Of a stretch of DNA of 64,000 nucleotides, positions 1 through 9,965 are shown one piece after another (the stretch's first letter is position 1; each line of letters starts with the position of its first letter). The notes under the pieces were generated by a model that saw only the letters and a program-made list of their open reading frames with translations, did not search any database and was not told the origin of the DNA. This DNA comes from JAGVSR01 sp964458265 (GTDB taxonomy: Bacteria > Pseudomonadota > Alphaproteobacteria > Rhizobiales > Hyphomicrobiaceae), in NCBI GenBank assembly GCA_964458265.1, contig CAYWIF010000008.1, positions 1 to 64,000 of the forward strand. The letters run 5' to 3'. Both the position numbers and the translations under genes were made by a program.

Positions 1-872
<872 letters not shown>

Positions 873-1248
873 AAAGTTCGATTTCTGGATCGGCTTGGAG
901 GTATCTCCAAGGATATTACTGCGTAACGGGCACCTTCACACAACACGCTGCCATTGCTGGCCGCGCATTATGGTGATGGCTGAAACGCAGATATCGCCAG
1001 AGTATCTGTCGACCCCAAACCCGTGAGGGCTTGAGATCTCGCCAGGACTCCGCCGCCTGCGTTTCTCTTTCTTCCGAATTCAATTTTCAAAGAGCGAAGC
1101 CAGCGACAGCTACTCGAGCCAGTCCTGATAGACTGACTTTCGAGACAACAGGGCTCCCTCCGGGTAGTCCCGGCAGAGAACCGAGGTTTCGAGAAGAGCG
1201 ATGCCCGTCGCGGGCCGGCGAAGCACCGTGGCGCCCCGACGAAGACCG
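873..1248 (-). other. rRNA operon leader with boxA-like antitermination site
   Basis: This is untranslated leader between the rrn promoter and the mature 16S end. On the minus strand, about 1084-1097 reads TCGCTCTTTGAAAA, close to the bacterial boxA antitermination element (TGCTCTTTAACA). No convincing protein gene lies here: the open frames on both strands have no recognisable product and no good ribosome binding site. Confidence 0.6.
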
Positions 1249-1277
1249 AATAAATACTTTCCCCGGCCCAGTGTCAA
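1249..1277 (-). promoter_or_regulatory. rrn P1-type sigma70 promoter
   Basis: On the minus strand a perfect -35 box TTGACA (1272-1277) is followed by 17 bases and a -10 box TTTATT (1249-1254, 4 of 6 matches to TATAAT). An AT-rich stretch just upstream (AAATTCCGAAGATTTTTTAAATT, read in two parts around 1285-1306) could be an UP element. It lies about 375 bases upstream of the 16S end, a usual distance for alphaproteobacterial rRNA operons. Confidence 0.7.
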
Positions 1278-1633
1278 CACCGGAATTTAAAAAATCTTCG
1301 GAATTTAGCCGGGCGCTGGCTAGTGTGTTGTTTTAGCTACGGAAATATGGTTATCCCCAGGGGCTCTGCCAAGTCCGATCGGCACCGGTTTAGGGCAGTC
1401 CGTATCCCCCGTTTTGTGCAATTGCGAGCAAACCCTCGTTCAGGTGGCGTGAAGGGATGGGGGAGACGCGCGTGTCCGGTCCATTCGTGCGTCCTGAGCT
1501 TCGCACCTGGGGCGGCGGCCTCTGCCACAAAACAGCCCGACAAATCGGCCGTTCTGATTGACCGCAGACCCGCGAACAGCGGACAGTCTGCGCACGCACT
1601 GGGTTTCCGACGATCCGTGGGAGCCCGGGCGAC

Positions 1634-3724
1634 GTGGTCGATTGCCGGATAAGGTTCCGGACGCGCCACGGGTCGGGGGAACGCGCAAGGGGTAGCCGTT
1701 TGGCTCACAACCTCAGACATCGGCCGCGCACGCGACCAGGGCACCGCCCGGTTCGCGCGACGAGGTCGTCCGATCAGGCCAACGGCTTGCCGCACCTTTA
1801 CCGGGGCTCTCGCGGACGCGGTGCACGCGCTGACGTCTACGCGGCCGATCACGCCGACAGCCGCCAGAGCGGCCGCTTCCGCTGGCTGTTGAGCACATGT
1901 CTGGCGGCGGCCGTCGGCGCCGTCGCAATCATCGTCGTCATCTATGGATCGACCGATCCGCGCAACGTGGCGGAAGGCCGAATGCCGACACTCGATCGAT
2001 TGCGCATGGATGCAACCATGACGCCGATGCCGGCGCCGCACCGACCGGACGACGGTCTCAATTGGGCGATCGCAAAAACCGACCGCCTGCAGGTAACAAC
2101 CGGCGCGACGTCGATGCGCTTCATTATTCACGAGACGCTGAAGCAACGGCGCAATGGGCGCGAATACATTTACGCGAAGCCGTATGTGCGCATCGTCTCG
2201 CGACTGGCGCCGGTGCCGGCGAACTACGCGGACGTCATTCCCCCGTTCAATCCACTCAAGCTCTACGCCGACAGCAAACCGGTTGCCAGCAACCGCGAAG
2301 ACGAAACGGCACCGCAGAACCGCGATGTCAGCGTGCGCGTCGTGGAACTGCTCGGTGGATTTCTGCCGGGCGAAGACGGACAGGAACTCGACAGCGGCGA
2401 AGTCGACGACCTGGTGCAGCGCGCAAGTCTGGACGTGCCGGAAGAACACGGCAGCGCCGACGAACCGCTCGTCGAGGCCGGATCAGCCGCTTTGATCCCG
2501 GCGGCTGCCATCTCAGCGCCGAACACCACCAATTTGGCAAAAACCGTGGTCGAGGCCGATGACACCGCGACGGAACTGGAAGATCAGCAGACGCGCGTCG
2601 TGAAAGCGGGGCCGCGCGACACGCTTGCAAAAATACTCGCCGCGACAGGTGCGGAAACCTGGGTCGTGCGCGAAATTCTTGCCTCCGCTGAGACGGTGTT
2701 TCGCGACGAGCAATTGAAGGCGGGGCAGGAAGTCCACATCACGCTCGTGCCGTCGCTCGACGATCCAAGCAAGTTCGAGCCGACGCGGCTTTCCGTGTTT
2801 GGCGACGGTCACGATCATCTCTTGACGGTGAGCCGGAGCGACGGTGGCGACTTCATTGCGAGTGCCACGCCGCCTACGCAAGAGGTCGTGGCGGCGCGCG
2901 TTCAATCAGGCGATTCACCGCTCAGTTCGACGCTCTACGCGAGCCTTTATCACGCGAGTCTCGTGCAGTATGTGCCCGGCGACACGATCCAACAGATTTT
3001 GCGCGTGCACGCGTCCGAAACGGACTTCCGGCGGCGTCTGCGGGCGGACGACACGGCCGAGTACTTTTTCGATCTGAAGCAGGAGAACGGAACCGAGGGT
3101 CCGCCGGGCGAACTGCTCTTCACCGCGATCACCAGCGGCGGCGACACGACGAGCTATTTTCGTTTCCGTTCCTCGGACGGCGTCATTGACTACTATGACA
3201 AGGACGGAAACAACTCGCGCAAATTTCTCATGCGCAAACCCATTCGCGGCGACATGCGCCTGACCTCGGGTTTCGGCATGCGGCAACACCCGCTGCTGGG
3301 CGTGCGCAAGATGCACACGGGCGTGGACTGGGCAGCACCGGTGGGCACGCCGATCCTGGCCGCGGGTTCAGGCACGGTCGAAGAGGCGCGCTACAAGGGC
3401 TACAACGGCAACTACGTTCGTATTCGGCACGCGAATGGCTATCAGACCGCATACAGCCACATGTCACGCATCGCACCGGGCATGCAGCCCGGCTTGAAGC
3501 TGCGCCAGGGACAGGTGATCGGATATGTCGGATCGACGGGTCTGTCGTCGGGTCCGCATCTGCATTACGAAGTTCTGATCAACACGCGCTTCGTCGATCC
3601 GACGTCCATCCAGGTCCCACGCGAGCGCAAGCTTGCCGGTAAAGATCTGGCCGACTTCCAACGCGAGCGGTCGCGCATCGAGGACCTGATGCGGCGCGCG
3701 CCGGTGATGACCGCGAGCCGATAA
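1634..3724 (+). CDS. Membrane-anchored M23 (LytM-type) peptidoglycan endopeptidase
   Basis: This is a zinc metallo-endopeptidase expected to cut peptide cross-links in peptidoglycan at the periplasmic face. From the GTG at 1634 the frame gives 696 residues. One transmembrane segment (about residues 82-103) is followed by a long periplasmic stem, a LysM/OapA-like segment (about 310-370) and a C-terminal M23 domain. The M23 zinc ligands are present: H561 and D565 in HTGVD, and H642/H644 in the HLHYE motif, so the enzyme looks active. The first 75 or so residues are Arg-rich with no clear ribosome binding site, so the true start may lie closer to the membrane segment. The gene is divergent from the rRNA operon and monocistronic. 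Confidence 0.88.
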   Translation: MVDCRIRFRTRHGSGERARGSRLAHNLRHRPRTRPGHRPVRATRSSDQANGLPHLYRGSRGRGARADVYAADHADSRQSGRFRWLLSTCLAAAVGAVAIIVVIYGSTDPRNVAEGRMPTLDRLRMDATMTPMPAPHRPDDGLNWAIAKTDRLQVTTGATSMRFIIHETLKQRRNGREYIYAKPYVRIVSRLAPVPANYADVIPPFNPLKLYADSKPVASNREDETAPQNRDVSVRVVELLGGFLPGEDGQELDSGEVDDLVQRASLDVPEEHGSADEPLVEAGSAALIPAAAISAPNTTNLAKTVVEADDTATELEDQQTRVVKAGPRDTLAKILAATGAETWVVREILASAETVFRDEQLKAGQEVHITLVPSLDDPSKFEPTRLSVFGDGHDHLLTVSRSDGGDFIASATPPTQEVVAARVQSGDSPLSSTLYASLYHASLVQYVPGDTIQQILRVHASETDFRRRLRADDTAEYFFDLKQENGTEGPPGELLFTAITSGGDTTSYFRFRSSDGVIDYYDKDGNNSRKFLMRKPIRGDMRLTSGFGMRQHPLLGVRKMHTGVDWAAPVGTPILAAGSGTVEEARYKGYNGNYVRIRHANGYQTAYSHMSRIAPGMQPGLKLRQGQVIGYVGSTGLSSGPHLHYEVLINTRFVDPTSIQVPRERKLAGKDLADFQRERSRIEDLMRRAPVMTASR

Positions 3725-3805
3725 ATTCCAGGCTGAGGGTCCGGCCCCCTTGCGGTTGATGCCGCGGAGCCGGCTGATCCGTCAAAAATACCTCCCAAAT
3801 CGCCC

Positions 3806-3833
3806 TTGAACTTTGTTCATGCGTGTGTATATT
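3806..3833 (+). promoter_or_regulatory. Promoter for the LplT-Aas gene
   Basis: TTGAAC (3806-3811), 16 bases, then TATATT (3828-3833) forms a good sigma70-type promoter pointing at the acyltransferase fusion. The -35 hexamer is embedded in the first palindrome, and the predicted transcription start near 3840 abuts the second. Confidence 0.55.
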
Positions 3834-3855
3834 GATGGAGCTTGAACAGTGTTCA
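3807..3855 (+). promoter_or_regulatory. Two copies of a palindromic operator TGAAC-N3-GTTCA
   Basis: TGAACTTTGTTCA spans 3807-3819 and TGAACAGTGTTCA spans 3843-3855. Both share the longer form CTTGAAC-N3-GTTCAT. Their centres are 36 bp apart. One covers the -35 box, the other the likely transcription start, which is the layout expected of a repressor with two operators. The shape suits a TetR-type dimer, but no regulator gene is adjacent. The spacing does not fit the alphaproteobacterial LexA box (GTTC-N7-GTTC). Confidence 0.55.
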
Positions 3856-4120
3856 TTCTCGAGGGAGCTTGTCGTGCTGACCTTTCTGACCCGTTTGTTC
3901 CTTGGCCCTGCGGCGGACGCCATGGTGATCGCGTCCTCCGACGTGCCGGGCCTGTCCTATCCGGGCCGGCCGCCGGTCTGGTCCCGGCATCACTGCGAAA
4001 AATCCCCGAACAATCAGCGACTCGCAGGCGCCGGATAAGCCGTTCTTTAACCACGTTGCGGGCGATACTTCCCGCGTCAGCCGCCAATACCCGTTCTTTG
4101 GACCGCAAGGATCTCAGTCG

Positions 4121-7100
4121 ATGTTCCCCGAGCTTTTGACCACGCGCCGGTTTGCCGGACTGTTCTGGTGTCAGTTCCTGTCGGCGCTGAACGATAACTT
4201 CGTGAAGAACGCCCTGGTCATCCTCATCCTCTTCAAGATCGGGGAGGCGGACGGCGCCTCGCTCGTGGCGCTTGCCGGAGCCGTGCTGGTGGCGCCGTTT
4301 TTCTTTTTGTCGGGGCTCGGTGGCGAGTGGGCCGACAAGTACGACAAGGGCGAACTCGCCGAATGGCTTAAGCGGTTCGAAATCCCGATCGCGGTGGTGG
4401 CGGCGGCGGGCTTCTGGTTCAACTCGGTTCCCGTCCTGTTTGTGGCGCTCGCCGGATTCGGCGTGATGGCGGCGCTGTTCGGGCCAATCAAATACGGCAT
4501 CCTACCCAATCTGCTCGACAAGCGCGAAATCTCGGCCGGCAACGCGCTGGTGGAGAGCGCGACGTTCGCCGCGATCCTGATCGGCACGATCGCCGGCGGC
4601 TTGATGGTGCATCCGGAAGGGACGGCGTGGGAACTTCCGATCGCCGTTGTGGTGCTTTCAGTTCTTTGCTGGATCGCTGCGCGATTCATTCCGAAAACGG
4701 GCGCCGCAGCACCGCATCTCTTGGTCACAAAGAACCCGCTGAAATCGACGTTCGCGCTTATCAGCGAATTGCGTGAAGACCACCGCTTATGGACGGGCGG
4801 TCTCATCACGAGCTGGTTCTGGCTGGTCGGCGCGGTCGCGCTGTCGCTATTGCCGGTGATGCTGAAAGACGGAATGAACGGCACGCAGGGCTTGATCACG
4901 CTCGGGCTGCTCGTATTCACAGTCGGCATCGCGGTTGGTTCATTCCTCGCGGCCAAGGCTAGCCGGATGCGGCCGAACATGGCGCTGGTGCCGGTCGGCG
5001 CATTCCTGATGGCGCTTGCCTCGTTCGATCTTGCCTGGACGGCATGGGGCCTCGTTCGCGCGGCGGAGCCGATGGGCATCGAGACATTCCTAGCGAGCTT
5101 CACCGGCCTGCGCCTTGCCACAGGGTTGTTCGTGTTGTCGCTTGCCGGCGGCCTCTTCATCGTGCCGGCGTTTGCGGCTGTGCAGCTTTGGGCGCGAGAC
5201 GATCACAAGGCGCGCGTTGTGGCGGCGTGCAACATTCTGTCGGCGGCGTTCATCGTGGGCGGGAGCCTCCTGCTGGCGGCGCTGCAGTGGGCGGGCTACG
5301 GCACGGCCAGCCTGTTCCTCATGCTTGGCGCGGCGAACCTGGTGGCACTCGGGTTGGTTCTCAAAGCGTGGGGCAAACATGGCCTCAAGGATCTCGCCAT
5401 GTTTCTGTTCAAGACCTTCCTGCGCCTCGACGTGAAGGGCATGGAAAATCTGCCGCCCGCCGGCACGCGCGCGATCATTGCGCCGAACCACGTAAGCTTT
5501 CTCGACGCGGCACTGATGCACTCGATCATGCCGGACTTTGCATCTTACGCGATCGACACCGGCATTGCCGAACGGTGGTGGGTGAAGCCGTTTCTTCAGT
5601 TGGCGAAGGTGCATCCCATCGATCCGACGAAGCCCCTTTCAACGCGACACCTCATCAACGACGTGAAGGGCGGCGACACGCTCGTCATTTTCCCGGAAGG
5701 CCGGCTGACAACGACGGGTGGCCTGATGAAAGTCTATGACGGCACGGCGATGATTGCCGACAAGGCCGATGCGATCGTCGTGCCGGTGCGGATCGACGGA
5801 TTGGAGCGGTCGCACTTCGGCTATCTCAACCGGTATCAGACGCGAAAATCCTGGTTTCCCAAGACGACGGTGACGATATTGCCGCCGGTCAAGTTGCCGG
5901 TCGATCAGACATTGCGCGGCAAGGCGCGGCGTCAGGCGGCGGGCGCGGCGCTGCAGGACATCATGGTCAACACGGCCGTGCTGACGGCGAACCTCGACCA
6001 GACGCTATTCTCCGCATTGGTCGAGGCCAAGGCGACGCGTGATACGGGCAAGCCCGCGATCGAGGACGCGCTCGGCGCGAAACTCTCCTACAAGAAGCTG
6101 ATCCTCGGCGCGCAGGTGCTGGGTGCGAAGATCGCGCCGCTGGCGCCGGAAGGCGGTGCGGTCGGCGTGCTCCTGCCGAACGCGGCCGGCGTGGCGGTGA
6201 CGTTTTTCGCGCTGCAGTCGATCGGACGCGTGGCCGCCATGCTGAATTTCTCGGCCGGGGCGCAGAACATGATTTACGCCTGCCAGGCAGCGAAGGTCGA
6301 TGTCGTACTCACCTCGCGCGCGTTCGTGGAGAAGGCGAAGCTCGGCGAGGCGGTCGAGAAGCTGTCGGCGGTCGTGAAGATCGTTTATCTGGAAGACGTG
6401 AAGGCTCAGATCGGGACCGGCGACAAGATCAAGGGTCTGCTGCAGGGCTCCAAGGCACAGGCGCAGCGCAAGCCGGATGATCCGGCGGCGATCCTGTTCA
6501 CGTCCGGTTCGGAGGGCACACCGAAGGGCGTCGTGCTCAGCCACAAGAACCTCTTGGCGAACGCGTTCCAATGTCTGCATCGCATCGCGGTGAACGGGCA
6601 GGACAAAGTGTTCAACGTGATGCCGGTGTTCCACTCGTTCGGGCTGACGGGGGGGCTCGTGATGCCGCTGATCGGCGGTGTGCCCGTTTATCTTTATCCG
6701 TCGCCGCTGCATTACCGGATCGTGCCGGAACTCGTTTACGGTTCGAATTCGACCATCCTGTTCGGCACGGACACGTTTCTCACCGGCTACGCGCGCTCGG
6801 CGCATCCTTACGACTTCCATCGCATTCGCCTGATCGTATCGGGCGCGGAGGCGGTGAAGGATCGCACGCGGCAGACGTATATGGAGAAGTTCGGCGTGCG
6901 CATCCTGGAAGGCTACGGCGTGACGGAGACGGCGCCGGTGCTGGCCATCAACACGCCGCTATCGAACAAGTCCGGAACGGTGGGCCGCCTTGCACCTCTC
7001 ATGGAAGCGCGGTTGGAGCCGGTGCCCGGCATCGAGGACGGCGGGCGGCTTTATGTGCGCGGACCGAATGTGATGCTCGGCTACATGCGGACGGAGAATC

Positions 7101-7579
7101 CCGGCGTGCTCGAACCTCCGGCTGAGGGATGGCACGACACCGGCGATATTGTTTCTATTGACGCCCAGGGTTTCATCACGATCAAGGGCCGCGCGAAGCG
7201 GTTTGCGAAAATCGCGGGCGAGATGGTGTCGCTTTCGGCGGTAGAGGCTTTGTCGGCGGAACTTTGGCCGAGCCTCGTCACCATCGTCGTCTCGGTGCCG
7301 GATGCGCGCAAGGGGGAGAAGCTCGTGCTGCTGACGACCGACAAGACGCTCGCGCGGGATCAGTTCCAGAGGCACGTCAAAGCGAAGGGCGTGTCGGAGC
7401 TGAACGTGCCGGCGGAGATTCTCGTGGTGGATCACATCCCGCTCTTGGGTTCCGGCAAGCCGGACTACGTGTCGGCGACCAAGCTCGTGAAGGATTCATT
7501 GGCGCAGCGGCCCGCAAAGCCCGTGGCGTTGGTGGAGGAACCGGCAGTGGCGGCGGGTGAGCCAAAGTCGGCGGCGTAA
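4121..7579 (+). CDS. aas: LplT-Aas fusion: lysophospholipid transporter, acyltransferase and acyl-ACP synthetase
   Basis: One 1152-residue polypeptide joins three activities that repair lysophospholipids at the inner membrane. Residues 1-405 are an MFS carrier of the LplT type, which flips lysophospholipid inward. Residues about 420-625 are a PlsC acyltransferase with the NHVSFLD motif (H457, D462) and a FPEG block. Residues about 630-1110 are an AMP-binding acyl-ACP synthetase with the P-loop FTSGSEGTPKG (from residue 793) and the GYGVTET adenylation motif. In E. coli lplT and aas are separate genes; such fusions occur in Alphaproteobacteria. All key motifs are intact. The gene is preceded by a long leader and a promoter with paired palindromes, suggesting specific repression. 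Confidence 0.92.
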   Translation: MFPELLTTRRFAGLFWCQFLSALNDNFVKNALVILILFKIGEADGASLVALAGAVLVAPFFFLSGLGGEWADKYDKGELAEWLKRFEIPIAVVAAAGFWFNSVPVLFVALAGFGVMAALFGPIKYGILPNLLDKREISAGNALVESATFAAILIGTIAGGLMVHPEGTAWELPIAVVVLSVLCWIAARFIPKTGAAAPHLLVTKNPLKSTFALISELREDHRLWTGGLITSWFWLVGAVALSLLPVMLKDGMNGTQGLITLGLLVFTVGIAVGSFLAAKASRMRPNMALVPVGAFLMALASFDLAWTAWGLVRAAEPMGIETFLASFTGLRLATGLFVLSLAGGLFIVPAFAAVQLWARDDHKARVVAACNILSAAFIVGGSLLLAALQWAGYGTASLFLMLGAANLVALGLVLKAWGKHGLKDLAMFLFKTFLRLDVKGMENLPPAGTRAIIAPNHVSFLDAALMHSIMPDFASYAIDTGIAERWWVKPFLQLAKVHPIDPTKPLSTRHLINDVKGGDTLVIFPEGRLTTTGGLMKVYDGTAMIADKADAIVVPVRIDGLERSHFGYLNRYQTRKSWFPKTTVTILPPVKLPVDQTLRGKARRQAAGAALQDIMVNTAVLTANLDQTLFSALVEAKATRDTGKPAIEDALGAKLSYKKLILGAQVLGAKIAPLAPEGGAVGVLLPNAAGVAVTFFALQSIGRVAAMLNFSAGAQNMIYACQAAKVDVVLTSRAFVEKAKLGEAVEKLSAVVKIVYLEDVKAQIGTGDKIKGLLQGSKAQAQRKPDDPAAILFTSGSEGTPKGVVLSHKNLLANAFQCLHRIAVNGQDKVFNVMPVFHSFGLTGGLVMPLIGGVPVYLYPSPLHYRIVPELVYGSNSTILFGTDTFLTGYARSAHPYDFHRIRLIVSGAEAVKDRTRQTYMEKFGVRILEGYGVTETAPVLAINTPLSNKSGTVGRLAPLMEARLEPVPGIEDGGRLYVRGPNVMLGYMRTENPGVLEPPAEGWHDTGDIVSIDAQGFITIKGRAKRFAKIAGEMVSLSAVEALSAELWPSLVTIVVSVPDARKGEKLVLLTTDKTLARDQFQRHVKAKGVSELNVPAEILVVDHIPLLGSGKPDYVSATKLVKDSLAQRPAKPVALVEEPAVAAGEPKSAA

Positions 7580-7618
7580 GCCGTGCCCTTGCAAGACCGA
7601 AATTCTAAGGTAAGCAGA

Positions 7619-7987
7619 ATGAACAGACGAGCGGTGGTATTCGTAGCCCTCTCCTGCTGTGTTTTGACCGGTTGCGGTCCGCCCGGAGGCGAGAGCGACA
7701 CCGCCGTTGACAGCGCTGGAGTCGACTCCAACCTCGACTGCGCGGCCTTGATCAGCGCTGCAGATTCGCTCGTTGCCAGTGGAAAGGTGGACCGGGATCC
7801 TGAGCTGGCGAAACGCGCCTTGGTGACGTCAATGACGTACCTCAATGCCTATGCCCTCCCCAAGAAACTTAAGGAGGCCGAAGCCTTCACCGAGTTGAAA
7901 TCACATCGCGCGACCTTGCTTGAGACGCTGTCGGCCGACGAAGTCGTGAGCCGGGCCAAGCGGTGCATGAAACGCAGTCCGCTGTAG
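7619..7987 (+). CDS. Small lipoprotein of unknown function
   Basis: A predicted 122-residue lipoprotein. It starts MNRRAVVFVALSCCVLTGCG: a basic N-terminus, a hydrophobic core and a lipobox LTGC, so it should be cleaved and lipidated at the cysteine. The start at 7619 is preferred over 7583 because AAGG sits 8 bases upstream and the signal peptide begins there. The mature part is rich in Asp/Ser and then helical, with two further cysteines. I recognise no family. It lies 39 bases after the LplT-Aas stop and may be cotranscribed. Confidence 0.65.
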   Translation: MNRRAVVFVALSCCVLTGCGPPGGESDTAVDSAGVDSNLDCAALISAADSLVASGKVDRDPELAKRALVTSMTYLNAYALPKKLKEAEAFTELKSHRATLLETLSADEVVSRAKRCMKRSPL

Positions 7988-8294
7988 CGACAGATCAGAG
8001 CGAATTTGCATAGGGCGAGCGGCGGTACCCATTCCCCGCACCAGACGGTGAGAGGGTGAAGGTTGGCCGGCTCAATGAGCTCTGTGGCGTCGCATTTTTC
8101 AACGCCCTGCCGATTTGTGCGGTCAACCCGTAATGTTACGAGGGCCGGATTGGCGCAAGAGGGCCACAGTCATCCTTCACCGTCGAGGCACCAGGATATA
8201 TGACCTTGTGCGGGCGGGTCCGGCTCGCCTATTCCGGTCCATGACGTCTAGGGTGCCGGAACTCCGGCGCAGGGACGAAGCTTGGAGACTGCGC
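7988..8294. other. 307-bp intergenic region
   Basis: Between the lipoprotein and the L,D-transpeptidase. The transpeptidase frame is open upstream to 8115, but the added 60 residues are Arg-rich and precede the signal peptide. I see no clear terminator or strong promoter. Confidence 0.4.
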
Positions 8295-9131
8295 ATGTGG
8301 CTCTTGCGCGTGATGCTGCCATTGATTGCCGCTGGGCTGGTAATCGGGTCAGATGCCGTTCTGGCGCAGGGCAACTGGTCTGACAGCGGTCCGGTTTGGG
8401 AGAGCGACCGGCGCGAGCAGGAAGAGCGGGAGGCGGCCGAGCGCGCGGCGAACCGCAAGACCTATGAGCCTGTGGTCTACCCGAAATACATGGAAGGGGG
8501 CGAGCGGCCCGACATCAAGCCTGCTGCGCCGCCCATCGTTTATTTCGACCGCGCGGAGGTGCCGGGCTCGATCATCATCGACACGCAGGCCCGCAAACTC
8601 TATTTCATGCTGCCAAACAAACAGGCCTATGAGTATCCGATTTCGGTCGGCCGGGATGGCTTCACCTGGACCGGCACCGAGCGGATCAGCCGCATCGCCT
8701 CCTGGCCGTCCTGGACGCCGCCTCCGGAAATGCATCAGCGCGTGCCGGGGTTGCCGGTCACCGTGTCGGGAGGGCTCAAAAATCCGCAAGGTGCGCGGGC
8801 ACTCTATCTCGGCAGTACCATCTACCGCATTCATGGCACCAACAACGACCGCAGCGTGGGGCGCGCGAACTCATCCGGGTGCTTCCGGCTGACGAACGAG
8901 CATGTCGTGCATCTGGCTTCCATTGCCAAGGTCGGCGCGAAGGTTCAGGTCATGCAGTCTTACGCCGGTGGCGTGAGCGCGAATGCACCGCTTTCGTCGC
9001 TGTTCGATGGATTCTTCGGGTCGGATCCGCCCGCAGCCAAACCGGCCAAGCAGAAGAAGAAGCCTGCTACCGCGAAGAAAGCTCCCGCCACGCCGGCAGC
9101 CGCGCCGACGAAGAACGCCGCGGCAGAGTAG
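8295..9131 (+). CDS. L,D-transpeptidase (YkuD family), copy 1
   Basis: A periplasmic enzyme that forms 3-3 cross-links in peptidoglycan or attaches proteins to it. The start at 8295 gives 278 residues with a signal peptide ending near VLAQG, and GGAG lies 9 bases upstream. The YkuD domain carries the IHGT histidine and the SSGCFRL catalytic cysteine motif. A Pro/Lys/Ala-rich tail (PAKQKKKPATAKK region) follows the domain and may bind the wall or cell surface polymers. It is one of three YkuD proteins in this window (others at 30802 and 43635); this one alone has the charged linker after the signal peptide (EQEEREAAERAANRK). Confidence 0.9.
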   Translation: MWLLRVMLPLIAAGLVIGSDAVLAQGNWSDSGPVWESDRREQEEREAAERAANRKTYEPVVYPKYMEGGERPDIKPAAPPIVYFDRAEVPGSIIIDTQARKLYFMLPNKQAYEYPISVGRDGFTWTGTERISRIASWPSWTPPPEMHQRVPGLPVTVSGGLKNPQGARALYLGSTIYRIHGTNNDRSVGRANSSGCFRLTNEHVVHLASIAKVGAKVQVMQSYAGGVSANAPLSSLFDGFFGSDPPAAKPAKQKKKPATAKKAPATPAAAPTKNAAAE

Positions 9132-9149
9132 ATCGCGACGGCAATCCGC

Positions 9150-9965
9150 TCAGAACCGCGGCTTGAATTTTCGCAAAGTGCGGCCGATCCCACGAACAGC
9201 ACGGCCAGGCGTCTTCGTGATCGTCCGAACCGCTTTGCCGCCCGTAACCAAAGACGTGCGCGACAGACGCCGTACGGGATCGATGATAAGCTTTCTGCCG
9301 ACGAACGGAAACACAGTTCCCACAGCCAGTCCCTTCATCAGGGAACCCGACCAGAGAAGTGGATCAGTGATGACGCGGTCGACGCCGACGCGAACAATGT
9401 GCCCCGCCTTGTTGTGTCTGCGGCACGAGCCTGGCGCGGCGCACATGTCCAATTCGCCCTCGTGCAGCAGAACCACTGTCTCGCCGTCGCCATCAACGTA
9501 GACGTCGAAGACCGTACCGCGTACAGCGAGCGAGACCGTCGGCGTCTTGATCTCGTAAGCCGACTTTGCGCTATCTCCCGTAATGAAGCGAAACGCGCCC
9601 TTGGCCATATTTATGGAAATGGAGCCCGGCTCAGCGCTAGCATCGTAGACAAATTTATCGAGCACAATCCGCGCGGAAGGCCCGACCGCCAGTTTCGTAT
9701 TGTCCTTCAATTCGATTTCGGCGCTCGCGGCCTTTGCGGTGACGACGATTTCGTTCTGGTGAACGTGCTGGCCCTTGGCCAGCGATCGGGGGACGTCCCC
9801 GGCTTCGACGGTGACTTTGTCCTTTACCGCGATGGTCTTGCCGATTTCCGGCGCCTCCGCGGCCATGGCCGGCGGCAAATCAAACGCGATGATCGCCAAA
9901 AACGTGGCGGCAATCGCCAAGAGCGCCGCTTGCCGAATTGACGGCGCGGCGCGGACACATCTCAT
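9150..9965 (-). CDS. Secreted FecR-domain protein
   Basis: 271 residues with a signal peptide (hydrophobic stretch about residues 14-35, ending AMAAEA). A FecR domain follows: the segments VKDKVTVEAG, AEIELKDNTKLAVGPSA and SLAVRGTVFDVYVD are typical. In FecR proteins of the iron-signalling type the domain senses a receptor and controls an ECF sigma factor. Here there is no FecI or TonB receptor next to it and no cytoplasmic anti-sigma part, so it belongs to the stand-alone secreted class of unknown role. It overlaps the glutaminase stop by 4 bases (9962-9965), which argues for translational coupling. The C-terminus is strongly basic (TITKTPGRAVRGIGRTLRKF). Confidence 0.8.
   Translation of the reverse strand: MRCVRAAPSIRQAALLAIAATFLAIIAFDLPPAMAAEAPEIGKTIAVKDKVTVEAGDVPRSLAKGQHVHQNEIVVTAKAASAEIELKDNTKLAVGPSARIVLDKFVYDASAEPGSISINMAKGAFRFITGDSAKSAYEIKTPTVSLAVRGTVFDVYVDGDGETVVLLHEGELDMCAAPGSCRRHNKAGHIVRVGVDRVITDPLLWSGSLMKGLAVGTVFPFVGRKLIIDPVRRLSRTSLVTGGKAVRTITKTPGRAVRGIGRTLRKFKPRF

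Larger units (their letters stand above)
3725..4120 (+). other. 396-bp intergenic region: long leader of the LplT-Aas gene
   Basis: It holds the promoter and paired palindromes listed separately, then about 280 bases of apparent untranslated leader. Short open frames (3823-4038 and 3849-4139) cross it, but neither resembles a known protein and the second overlaps the start of the next gene out of frame. I do not call them genes. Confidence 0.5.

Noticed and set aside
1337..2449. 370-residue open frame on the minus strand
   Set aside because: Opposite the M23 gene, Arg/Ala-rich, no family; a GC-rich shadow frame.
3807..3855. LexA box at the LplT-Aas promoter
   Set aside because: GTTC sites are 36 bp apart and are parts of palindromes, not GTTC-N7-GTTC direct repeats.
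3823..4139. Small frames between the M23 and LplT-Aas genes
   Set aside because: No recognisable product; the second overlaps the next start. Treated as leader.
9150..9965. Classical FecIR iron-signalling pair
   Set aside because: No ECF sigma gene or TonB receptor; the protein is secreted, not an inner-membrane anti-sigma factor.
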